Shown here: in pieces, positions 46,398 to 54,431 of the stretch | How the letters are laid out: every line of letters starts with the position of its first letter | Position numbering within the stretch: position 1 is the stretch's first letter | NCBI RefSeq assembly: GCF_902459645.1 | Contig: NZ_CABPSK010000004.1 | Coordinates: 124,001 to 188,000 of the forward strand | From: Pandoraea pneumonica | GTDB lineage: Bacteria; Pseudomonadota; Gammaproteobacteria; Burkholderiales; Burkholderiaceae | DNA: 64,000 nt | Direction: 5' to 3' | Translations under genes and position numbers: made by a program | The notes under the pieces: generated by a model | The model's database searches: none | The model's input: only the letters and a program-made list of their open reading frames with translations | What the model was told of the DNA's origin: nothing

Positions 46398-48002
46398 TTA
46401 CTTCGCCTCGACTGTGGCGAAGTACTGGCGGCCGAACGGGCTGACTTGATAGCCCGTGACGCCCGCGCGCGTGATGACGGCGGCGTTCGGATGCGCCAGC
46501 GGAATCCACAGCGCATCGTCCTTGATCACCTTCTGTGCGGCCTGATACTTGGTCGTACGCGCGGCAATGTCGGGCGTGCGCTTGCCGTCGGCGATCAACT
46601 TATCGAGATTGCTGTCGCAGAAGCGCGCGAAGTTCGTGCCCGACGTCACTGCGGCACAGCTAAATTGCGGCGTCAGGAAGTTGTCCGGGTCGCCGTTGTC
46701 GCCCGACCAGCCCATGAACAGCAAGTCGTGTTCGCCCGCCTTGCCACGGCGAATCAGCTCGCCCCACTCCACCGTACGAATCTGCGCACGCACACCGATC
46801 TTCGCCAGATCGGCCTGCAACATCTCAGCGCCGACCTTCGGGTTCGGATTGAGCAAACTGCCAGCCGGACGCGTCCAAATCGTCGTGTCGAAGCCGTTCG
46901 GGAAACCCGCTTCGGCCAACAACTGCTTCGCCTTCTCGATGTTGTGCGGATAGTCCGCGACGTTCTTGGCGTAGCTCCACGTATTCGGCGGATAGACATT
47001 CACCGCCGGTGTCGCCGTGCCTTCGAAAACTTGCTTGACGTAGCTCGGCTTGTCGAACGCCATGTTCAGCGCCTGACGCACGCGCTTGTCGTCGAGCGGC
47101 TTGTGCTGCGTATTGATCGCGACGAATGCCGTCATGAACGCCGGGGTTTCGACGACCTTCAACGCCTTGTCGCTGCGCGCGGCTTGCACGTCGAGCGGCT
47201 TGGGTGACAGGGCAATCTGGCACTCGCCGACCTTGACCTTCTGCGCGCGCACGGCGGCGTCCGGCACGATGGTGTAGATCAACTGATCCGACGCAGGCTT
47301 GCCCGCAAAGTACGCCTTGTTCGCATCGAAGCGCACGACGCTGTCTTTCTGATAGCTGCGGAACACGAACGGTCCCGTGCCGATCGGACGGGCGTTCAGG
47401 TCATCGGTCTTGTTGCTCGCGATCAGCTTGTCGGCGTACTCGGCCGAATAGATCGAGGCGAAGCCCATCGACAACATCGACAGGAACGTGGCGTCCGGCT
47501 CCGAGAGCGTGAAGCGCACTGTGTTGGCATCGACCTTCTGCACCGACTTGATCAGCTTCGGCAGCGACAACGATTGCGCGTGCGGGAAGCCCGACGGCGT
47601 GAGCTTATGCCACGGCGCGTCCGGGTTGAGCATGCGATCGAACGTGAAGACGACGTCGTCGGCGTTGAACGCGCGCGTCGGCTTGAAATCGGCGTTGCTA
47701 TGGAAGCTGACGTTAGGACGCAGCGTGAAGGTGTAGGAAAGGCCGTCGGGGCTCACCTCCCACTTGGTCGCGAGGCTCGGCACGACTTTGGCCTGCGCCG
47801 CATCGAATTCGACGAGACGGTTGAACACCGTGTCGGCAGACGCGTTGGTCGTCGTGAGCGAGTTGTAACGCACGACGTCGAAGCCTTCAGGGCTGGCTTC
47901 GGTACAGACGGTGAGGGCTTTGGCGTGCGCCGCAAGCGGAATCAGCGGCAGGGATAGAACCGTTAGGACAGCAGCGAGAGTCGGACGAAAGCGACGGCGC
48001 AT
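46398..48002 (-). CDS. DppA-like dipeptide/oligopeptide-binding protein
   Basis: An extracytoplasmic solute-binding protein of family 5 (534 residues). A signal peptide (RFRPTLAAVLTVLSLPLIPL, cleavage near AAHAK) is followed by ALTVCTEASPEGFDVVRYNS, typical of dipeptide-binding DppA proteins. Later blocks include GTGPFVFRSYQKDSVVRFDA and MGWSGDNGDPDNFLTPQFSC. It would capture dipeptides, or haem in some homologues, for an ABC importer, but no permease or ATPase is adjacent. GGAGAAGAAGC precedes the ATG at 48002. Confidence 0.92.
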   Translation of the reverse strand: MRRRFRPTLAAVLTVLSLPLIPLAAHAKALTVCTEASPEGFDVVRYNSLTTTNASADTVFNRLVEFDAAQAKVVPSLATKWEVSPDGLSYTFTLRPNVSFHSNADFKPTRAFNADDVVFTFDRMLNPDAPWHKLTPSGFPHAQSLSLPKLIKSVQKVDANTVRFTLSEPDATFLSMLSMGFASIYSAEYADKLIASNKTDDLNARPIGTGPFVFRSYQKDSVVRFDANKAYFAGKPASDQLIYTIVPDAAVRAQKVKVGECQIALSPKPLDVQAARSDKALKVVETPAFMTAFVAINTQHKPLDDKRVRQALNMAFDKPSYVKQVFEGTATPAVNVYPPNTWSYAKNVADYPHNIEKAKQLLAEAGFPNGFDTTIWTRPAGSLLNPNPKVGAEMLQADLAKIGVRAQIRTVEWGELIRRGKAGEHDLLFMGWSGDNGDPDNFLTPQFSCAAVTSGTNFARFCDSNLDKLIADGKRTPDIAARTTKYQAAQKVIKDDALWIPLAHPNAAVITRAGVTGYQVSPFGRQYFATVEAK

Positions 48003-48177
48003 GAGCTTCTTCTCCAGGAAGTCGATGACGGGATGGCACAGCAACGGGGCAGAATAGCGCAAATCGCCGGTATCTGCCGACGCTGGCATCGCCAGCCTCG
48101 CCCTCCCCCGAACACCTCAACCGCTGTCGCGTCTCGCCCTAGGCATGCGCCGCTGTGCTCGCAGCAGCCACGATCCG

Positions 48178-49038
48178 TCAGTTCTGCCAACCAAAGCCGC
48201 GCATGCGATGCACGATGGTGTCGCGTGCTGCCACCACGGTCAGACGGGAGCCGACCGAGATGTCGTAGAGATAACGTGTGCGCCCCGCGTACGGCACGCT
48301 CACGTAGGGGTGCGCAAGCAGCGGCACGTTGGCCCCCGAGGCAAGGGCGTCACCCTCGCCTGCCAGCCGTGCCAGACACATGCGGTGCGCCGCGTCGCGA
48401 GACACGGCGAACGGATCTTGTGTGGCAGGCGGTTCGCTGTCTTCGGCAACCTCGGCCGCGAGTCCGACAGGGGCGTGTGCGGCGAGGGCCAGTGGACCGT
48501 GTCCGAGGGCGACGAACAGCCATAGACCAGCGTGCGCCATGTCGATCCACACTTTGCCGTGCGGGCTGTCGCATTCGAAAGCCGAGACGCCGGGGGTTGC
48601 GGCGGGCACGGGCGCGTCGGCGGGTGCACAACGGAACCAGCGGCCGAAGATCCAGCGCAATGCGATGCGCTCCGACATAAAGCGGTGCCGCATTTGCGTG
48701 CGCGGCAGACGGCGCGCGAGGGCATGTTCAGCGGGGGAGAGCCAGGTAGCGCCATCGTCCGCCCCACCCACCGCAGCACCGGTGGCCCCAAACGGGCGGC
48801 CTGCGAGCAGAAACCGCCAGAGCCAGAGTTCATCGGCGTCACATTGCGGCGATTGTCTGTTGGCCGGGCCCAGACTTGCGTCGATGGCATCGCTGCTGGC
48901 CAGTGCGCGGTGGCGCGCGCCACCGGAGACCTTGCGTGCGCCCTGCCCAAACTGGCCCAGCGGCACGTAAGTCAGTGCGGGCGACGGGATCGAGAGCACG
49001 CGCGGCGTGAGATCGACGGTACGTTTCAACATGAGCAT
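48178..49038 (-). CDS. Phosphopantetheinyl-transferase-like protein, probably degenerate
   Basis: A 286-residue protein. WLSPAEHALARRLPRTQMRH and FMSERIALRWIFG match the N-terminal helix of Sfp-type 4'-phosphopantetheinyl transferases. The centre GKVWIDMAHAGLWLFVALGH followed by APVGLAAEVAED resembles the SHSG...PVGVDVE core. However, the first Mg-binding Asp is replaced (GLAAE in place of GVDVE). The usual W..KEA..K helix is not clear (VSRDAAHRMCLARLAG). It may be inactive, or only distantly related. The ATG at 49038 has GGAGG 9 bases upstream, whereas the upstream ATG at 49098 would sit almost on a Fur box. Iron regulation fits a link to siderophore synthesis; no NRPS is in the window. Confidence 0.5.
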   Translation of the reverse strand: MLMLKRTVDLTPRVLSIPSPALTYVPLGQFGQGARKVSGGARHRALASSDAIDASLGPANRQSPQCDADELWLWRFLLAGRPFGATGAAVGGADDGATWLSPAEHALARRLPRTQMRHRFMSERIALRWIFGRWFRCAPADAPVPAATPGVSAFECDSPHGKVWIDMAHAGLWLFVALGHGPLALAAHAPVGLAAEVAEDSEPPATQDPFAVSRDAAHRMCLARLAGEGDALASGANVPLLAHPYVSVPYAGRTRYLYDISVGSRLTVVAARDTIVHRMRGFGWQN

Positions 49039-49104
49039 TTGCGACCTCCACGGGCGAGGTCTCGGATGACGGCAGAACGCAGCGTCATCGTCGGCCATTC
49101 ATTT

Positions 49105-49123
49105 GTTAATGAGAATCATTATC
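49105..49123 (-). promoter_or_regulatory. Fur box
   Basis: Minus-strand GATAATGATTCTCATTAAC matches the 19-bp Fur consensus at 16 of 19 positions. It lies 67 bases upstream of the chosen start of the PPTase-like gene, in an AT-rich promoter patch. Iron-replete Fur would repress this gene. Confidence 0.75.
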
Positions 49124-49283
49124 AAATGATAGCACGCACGTACCCACGATGCGGGTCACATCCCAGTCAAAAGTCATAGGAAACTACGCGGATAAGGGGC
49201 GGTGCCCCCTATCTAGTGCGCAAGACGAAGTCGCTGGCCTCGCTCAGGCGCTCAGACGCTCGAGCACTCGGGCGCTTAGGCAC

Positions 49284-50177
49284 TCAAGCACTGGCGGGCA
49301 GCGGCGGCCGGTAGCCGAGCGCGTGACTGGCGGCGAGCGCTTCGCGGCGGACGGCTTCCCCGATGGGGCTATCGAGGCGGGCGTCGAAGCCGCCGGTGGC
49401 GCCGAGTGCGGTGATGACGCCGACCAACCGACCGTCGTAGTTAAAGACGGGGGCGGCGAGCGCGCTGATGCCGGTTAGGTTGGTATCGCGCACGCTCGCC
49501 CCTTGTGCATCGCGCACCGACTGGCGCAGCACGCCGATCGGGTCGGCGCCGTCGAGTTGCGCACGATGCTCGGGCGTCGCGTTGGCGAGTTCAGCCTCGG
49601 CCATCGCCAGCACTTGCGGGTCGTCGAGCAAGCCAAGGAAGACGCGACCGGCCGCCGACCAGAGCACCGACATCACCGAGCCGATGCGCACGTTGATCGT
49701 CACCGGCAACCCGGGCTCCTCGAAACGCACGATCGTTGGCCCCTTGTTCCCCATCACCGCGATGAAGCAGGTGACTTCGAACGCCTCGCGCAAGCGCACC
49801 AGTGCGGGCTCAGCGGCGCGTACCGGGTCGGCCTGACGCATGGCCGCCACGCCGATGAGCATCGCTTCGAGGCCGAGGTGGTAATGCTGGGAATCGGTGT
49901 CCTGCGCGACGAGCCCCTCTTCCACCAGACTCATCAGATATCGGTGCACCTTGGCGGGACTTTGCTGCACGAACTGCGCCAGTACGGTGAGGCTCGCACG
50001 GCCGCCCAAGCGGGCGAGGCCCTTGAGCACCACCATGCCGGTCTCGGCCGATTGCACGCGCTGGCGTCGGCCGCGCTCGCGCGGGGTGTCGCCGTCGGCC
50101 TCTGAGGAAGCAGAAGCGCTTGAGAGCGTGGCCGCGCTTCGCGGTCGGCCTGCCGTGGGTCGTTTGTTTGTCGTCAT
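49284..50177 (-). CDS. IclR-family transcriptional regulator
   Basis: An IclR regulator (297 residues). A low-complexity leader (RPTAGRPRSAATLSSASASS, about residues 6-25) precedes the HTH (VQSAETGMVVLKGLARLG; LTVLAQFVQQSPAKVHRYLM). The C-terminal ligand domain has GAAMRQ-like and NVRIGSVMSVLWSAAGRVFL, IclR-typical. It is divergent from the P450-reductase fusion gene and is the likely controller. The ATG at 50177 was preferred; an upstream ATG at 50219 is also in frame. No clear ribosome site marks either. Confidence 0.88.
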   Translation of the reverse strand: MTTNKRPTAGRPRSAATLSSASASSEADGDTPRERGRRQRVQSAETGMVVLKGLARLGGRASLTVLAQFVQQSPAKVHRYLMSLVEEGLVAQDTDSQHYHLGLEAMLIGVAAMRQADPVRAAEPALVRLREAFEVTCFIAVMGNKGPTIVRFEEPGLPVTINVRIGSVMSVLWSAAGRVFLGLLDDPQVLAMAEAELANATPEHRAQLDGADPIGVLRQSVRDAQGASVRDTNLTGISALAAPVFNYDGRLVGVITALGATGGFDARLDSPIGEAVRREALAASHALGYRPPLPASA

Positions 50178-50251
50178 CGGCGAGATTTTAAGACGCAATG
50201 CGATGTCGTCCGACGTCATGAGACGTAGAGGTTAACCCCAGTCTCGCGATT

Positions 50252-50264
50252 TACGCAATGCGTA
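50252..50264. promoter_or_regulatory. Palindrome in the iclR-P450 promoter region
   Basis: TACGCAATGCGTA is a perfect 6-1-6 palindrome in the AT-rich divergent promoter. A related half-site TTTACGC follows at about 50270. A candidate IclR operator. Confidence 0.45.
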
Positions 50265-50460
50265 TTATATTTACGCTTAACAGATTTAGAGAATGCGAAC
50301 GTCCGTCTGCCGATGTATTGGCACGGCGCAACGATATCGCATCAGGCTGAGGAGACGTCCCCGCATCGCGCCGGTGCTCCTCTACACTTGTTTGATTGCG
50401 TGTGACGCCGCGGTAATTCATGAGCGGCGTGCATACAGAATCCAGAGAGAGCGTGAACGG

Positions 50461-52842
50461 ATGAGCCAAACCCCTTCCCCCACATCGGCCACTTCACAGG
50501 CTTCGCAAACTTCGCCTGCGAGCGGCGGTTGCCCGTTCCACCAAGCATCGGCGACGGCCACTTTGGCCCCGAACGGCTGCCCCGTCAGCGCGCGTGCCGC
50601 CGATTTCGATCCGTTCGAGGACGGCTACCAGCAAGACCCTCCGGAGTACGTGCGGTGGGCGCGCGAGCAGGAACCCGTGTTCTATAGCCCGAAGCTCGGC
50701 TATTGGGTCGTCACCCGCTACGACGATATCAAGGCGATCTTCCGCGACAACCTGACGTTCAGCCCGTCGATCGCGCTCGAAAAAATCACCCCGACCGGCC
50801 CCGAAGCCAACGCTGTGCTGGCTTCGTACGGTTTCGCGCTTAACCGCACCCTCGTGAACGAAGACGAGCCTGCGCATATGCCGCGTCGTCGCGTGCTGAT
50901 GGAGCCGTTCACGCCCGAGCATCTGAAGCACCACGAGCCGCTCGTGCGCGAATTGGCGCGCGAGTATGTCGATCGCTTTATCAACGATGGCCGCGCCGAC
51001 CTCGTCGACCAAATGCTGTGGGAAGTGCCGCTCACCGTCGCCCTGCACTTCCTCGGCGTGCCCGAAGAAGACATGGACAAGCTGCGCGAGTATTCCATCG
51101 CGCACACCGTCAACACGTGGGGGCGTCCGAAGCCTGAAGAGCAAGTCGCCGTGGCGCACGCCGTGGGCAACTTCTGGCAACTCGCGGGCAAGATTCTCGA
51201 CAAGATGCGCCAGCAGCCGGACGGCCCGGGCTGGATGCAATACGGCATTCGCAAGCAGAAAGATCACCCGGAAGTCGTCACCGATTCGTACCTGCATTCG
51301 ATGATGATGGCGGGCATCGTCGCCGCGCACGAGACCACGGCGAACGCCACCGCCAACGCGATGAAGTTGCTGTTGCAGCACCCGGACGTCTGGCGCGAGA
51401 TCTGCGAAGACCCGTCGCTGATTCCGAATGCGGTCGAAGAATGCCTGCGTCACAACGGCTCGGTGGCCGCATGGCGTCGTCTGGCAACGAAGGACGTGAC
51501 CATTGGCGGCATCGACATTGCGGCAGGCTCGAAGCTGTTGATCGTGACCTCGTCCGCCAATCACGACGAAGCGCACTTCGCCGACGCCGATCTGTTCGAC
51601 ATTCGCCGCGAAAACGCCAGCGATCAGTTGACCTTCGGCTACGGCTCGCATCAGTGCATGGGCAAGAACCTCGCGCGCATGGAGATGCAAATCTTCCTCG
51701 AAGAATTCACGCGCCGCCTGCCGCATATGAAGTTGGCCGAGCAGCAGTTCTCGTACGTGCCGAATACGTCGTTCCGTGGCCCCGAACATGTGTGGGTCGA
51801 GTGGGACCCCGCGATGAACCCGGAGCGTGCCGATCCGTCGGTGCTGACGAACCATTCGCCGGTGCGCATTGGCGAGCCGTCGGGCCATAGCGTGACGCGC
51901 CCTGTTGTCGTCGAGTCGATTACGCCGGTTGCCGAAGGCATCGTGAAGCTGCGTCTGGTCGCGCCCGATGGCCGCGCCCTGCCGCGCTGGGCACCGGGTT
52001 CGCACATCGACATCGAGTGCGGCGACACAGGCTTGTCGCGCCAATACTCGTTGTGTGGCGACCCGGCGGACAGCGGCGCGTTGGAAATTGCCGTGTTGCA
52101 CGAGCCTGAGGGCCGTGGTGGTTCGCACTGGGTGCATACCCAACTGAAAACCGGCGAACGTCTGCGCATTCGCGGCCCGCGCAACCACTTCCGTCTAGAC
52201 GAAACCACGCCGCGTGCCATCTTCGTGGCTGGCGGTATCGGCGTGACGCCCGTGGCCGCGATGGCGCGCCGCGCCAAGGCGCTGGGCATCGATTACGAAA
52301 TTCACTACAGCGGCCGCAGCCGCCGCACGATGGCGCTCGTCGACGAGCTTCAGGCGCTGCACGGCGAACGTCTGCATCTGTGGGTGAAGGACGAAGGCCA
52401 GCGCGCCGATTACGCGCAACTGCTCGCCACCCCGCGCGCCGACACGCAGGTGTATGCGTGCGGTCCGGTTCGTATGCTCGACGGTCTGGCCGAGTGCTGC
52501 GCGCATTGGCCGGAAGACACGCTGCGCGTCGAACATTTCCAGTCGCAACTGGGCACGCTCGATCCTGAGAAAGAGCATGCGTTCGAAGTGACGTTGAAGG
52601 ACTCGGGCATTACGGTGATGGTGCCCGCCGATCAGACGCTGCTCACCGCCCTGCGCGCCGCGAATATCGACGTGCAGAGCGATTGCGAAGAAGGCCTGTG
52701 CGGTTCGTGCGAAGTGCAGGTGCTGGAAGGCGACGTCGATCACCGCGACGTGGTGCTCACCCGTACCGAGCGCGACGCCAACACGAAGATGATGTCGTGC
52801 TGCTCGCGTGCCTGCGGGAAAAAGCTGGTACTGGCGTTGTAA
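50461..52842 (+). CDS. Self-sufficient cytochrome P450-phthalate-dioxygenase-reductase fusion (CYP116B-like)
   Basis: A 793-residue fusion. Residues about 35-440 form a P450 domain with a helix-I segment GIVAAHETTANATANA (E291-T292), the ExxR in EECLR (about 326) and haem ligand C399 in FGYGSHQCMGKNLA. Residues about 480-700 form an FMN/NADH reductase (RQYSL flavin motif, VAGGIGVTPVAAM nucleotide motif). Residues about 710-793 are a plant-type [2Fe-2S] ferredoxin with C742, C747 and C750 (CEEGLCGSCEVQVLEGD) and a fourth Cys in MMSCCSRA. It should hydroxylate a substrate with NAD(P)H and O2 without partner proteins; the substrate is unknown. The IclR gene is divergent. Confidence 0.96.
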   Translation: MSQTPSPTSATSQASQTSPASGGCPFHQASATATLAPNGCPVSARAADFDPFEDGYQQDPPEYVRWAREQEPVFYSPKLGYWVVTRYDDIKAIFRDNLTFSPSIALEKITPTGPEANAVLASYGFALNRTLVNEDEPAHMPRRRVLMEPFTPEHLKHHEPLVRELAREYVDRFINDGRADLVDQMLWEVPLTVALHFLGVPEEDMDKLREYSIAHTVNTWGRPKPEEQVAVAHAVGNFWQLAGKILDKMRQQPDGPGWMQYGIRKQKDHPEVVTDSYLHSMMMAGIVAAHETTANATANAMKLLLQHPDVWREICEDPSLIPNAVEECLRHNGSVAAWRRLATKDVTIGGIDIAAGSKLLIVTSSANHDEAHFADADLFDIRRENASDQLTFGYGSHQCMGKNLARMEMQIFLEEFTRRLPHMKLAEQQFSYVPNTSFRGPEHVWVEWDPAMNPERADPSVLTNHSPVRIGEPSGHSVTRPVVVESITPVAEGIVKLRLVAPDGRALPRWAPGSHIDIECGDTGLSRQYSLCGDPADSGALEIAVLHEPEGRGGSHWVHTQLKTGERLRIRGPRNHFRLDETTPRAIFVAGGIGVTPVAAMARRAKALGIDYEIHYSGRSRRTMALVDELQALHGERLHLWVKDEGQRADYAQLLATPRADTQVYACGPVRMLDGLAECCAHWPEDTLRVEHFQSQLGTLDPEKEHAFEVTLKDSGITVMVPADQTLLTALRAANIDVQSDCEEGLCGSCEVQVLEGDVDHRDVVLTRTERDANTKMMSCCSRACGKKLVLAL

Positions 52843-52904
52843 TTGAAAACACGCTGGCATCACGCACATCCGCGCGGTGCCAGCAGAAGCCCACGGAACA
52901 GGGC

Positions 52905-54404
52905 TTATTGAACAACCACTTCACTCGACGCCTTCGTTTGGAGGACAAATCGAATTTTTGCAAGATCTAAATCGGCCTCGGTGCGAATGTTCGCCCGGCG
53001 CGCATCGATCCAGTCAGCTTCGCTTTTCAGAAGCTCCAACATGTTCCCAACACCCTGTGTGTAACGGACTTTGGCAGCATCAGCAGCCATTTTGGCAATG
53101 GTTAGAATTTTTGCCGTGTGCTGGAGCTTCTTCCTTTGCTTCTGGAGGTCTTCCTGAACGCTCCAAATTGCCAGCTCGGCGTCTCGTTCTGCTATTTCCA
53201 GTTCGCTCTTCTTCTGTTCTAACTGCGCCGTTAACGTGTCCACATTACTGCGCTGCCGAAATCCATCGAAAAGAGGAATCCGAACTTGGATTCCGACAGA
53301 CCAACCCGTCACGTCCTGCGCGACGCTAGATTCGTTCGGTGGAGTCGCCGTCCGGTATTGGCCAGCAGAAATGGAAATTGTCGGAAGCCCGTCCCGTTTT
53401 GCAGCCACGATTCGCGCTTCCGCCCCTACGACCTGTTCTCTAAGTGCATTCACCCTAGGGTTGAGCGCGAGTCCAACGCGAAATAGGTCTTCCTGAGACG
53501 GCACTTCGTCAGGCAAAGCAAGGTCTGTTCGACGGCCCTCGATCAGAAACGTCGAATCGGCCCCGCTACCGATGGCGGCTGCCAATGTTGCGTTCGCGGT
53601 TCGAGACTCGCTATCAGCGTCAATCCGGTGCAAAACTGCCTGCTCATATGCGCTCTCGGCTAGAAGGCGATCAGAAAGCGTTCCTACACCTTGGCGAAGC
53701 AGCGCGACAGCAGTCGCCAGATTGGCCTGTGCGGAACGCTCAGCGTCCTGCGCGGCCCTGCTTGCGGCCATTGCAGCCCTGGCCTTGAAGAACGCTGAGG
53801 CGATTGATTCCGCCATCTCACGCACGACGGCTCGCTCCTCCCACACTGAGGCATTGAGCATGTGGGAAGCGCTTTCGAGATTCGCCTCGCGAACTCCGAA
53901 ATCGTAGAGCAACCACGAGATGGTCGCGTCATACCCTCCCGTGCGCCCACGCAATCCATAGTTTGCCGCCGAGTACCCAGGGTAGCTGACTGACTTTCCG
54001 AATCGGCTCGCGTTGACGTTTAGCGATACCGTAGGGAGGTAGGCTCCGATTGCCTTCCTACGACCAGCAGCCTGTTCGGCCACTATCCCCGCAGCTTTGG
54101 CTAGCTTCGGGTTCACACAGACGGCTGCATTTAGAGCCGTGACATAGTCAAGGGGCGCACTCAAGTCGATTTCCGAACAGGTCGGCGTGCCAGGTACTCG
54201 AAGTTCAATGGTCGGTGGAGGCTGATCGCTCAAAAACTGAGCGCACGCAAGCCCAGGAAGCAGGGTCAAAGCGATCAGCATTCTTCTGAATTTCAGGAAC
54301 ACGTCGGGGCTAGGTAGTCGAATGATCAAATCGCGTTTATGCGTTGCCATTGAAGCCCCGCTACCGAATGTGCATGAGAGTGCTGGAGTCATTCTTTCGT
54401 ACAT
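52905..54404 (-). CDS. TolC-family outer-membrane channel of peptide exporter
   Basis: An outer-membrane factor (499 residues). An N-terminal export signal is visible around MLIALTLLPGLACAQ (residues 42-56), so a later start (Met19 or Met42) is possible; the ATG at 54404 has a weak AAGAAAGAG before it. Two helical halves follow with ALNAAVCVNPKLAKAAGIVA, GGYDATISWLLYDFGVREAN and GWSVGIQVRIPLFDGFRQRS, typical of type-I-secretion channels. It is last in the minus-strand cassette and lies 27 bases after the C39 ABC transporter gene. With HlyD and the ABC protein it makes a complete type I secretion apparatus. Confidence 0.92.
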   Translation of the reverse strand: MYERMTPALSCTFGSGASMATHKRDLIIRLPSPDVFLKFRRMLIALTLLPGLACAQFLSDQPPPTIELRVPGTPTCSEIDLSAPLDYVTALNAAVCVNPKLAKAAGIVAEQAAGRRKAIGAYLPTVSLNVNASRFGKSVSYPGYSAANYGLRGRTGGYDATISWLLYDFGVREANLESASHMLNASVWEERAVVREMAESIASAFFKARAAMAASRAAQDAERSAQANLATAVALLRQGVGTLSDRLLAESAYEQAVLHRIDADSESRTANATLAAAIGSGADSTFLIEGRRTDLALPDEVPSQEDLFRVGLALNPRVNALREQVVGAEARIVAAKRDGLPTISISAGQYRTATPPNESSVAQDVTGWSVGIQVRIPLFDGFRQRSNVDTLTAQLEQKKSELEIAERDAELAIWSVQEDLQKQRKKLQHTAKILTIAKMAADAAKVRYTQGVGNMLELLKSEADWIDARRANIRTEADLDLAKIRFVLQTKASSEVVVQ

Positions 54405-54431
54405 GCTCTTTCTTCCGACCGAATAGCCGAT

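Noticed and set aside
46398-48089. Upstream extension of the DppA-like gene to 48089
   Set aside because: The signal peptide and GGAGAAG ribosome site place the start at 48002; the extra residues have no export logic.
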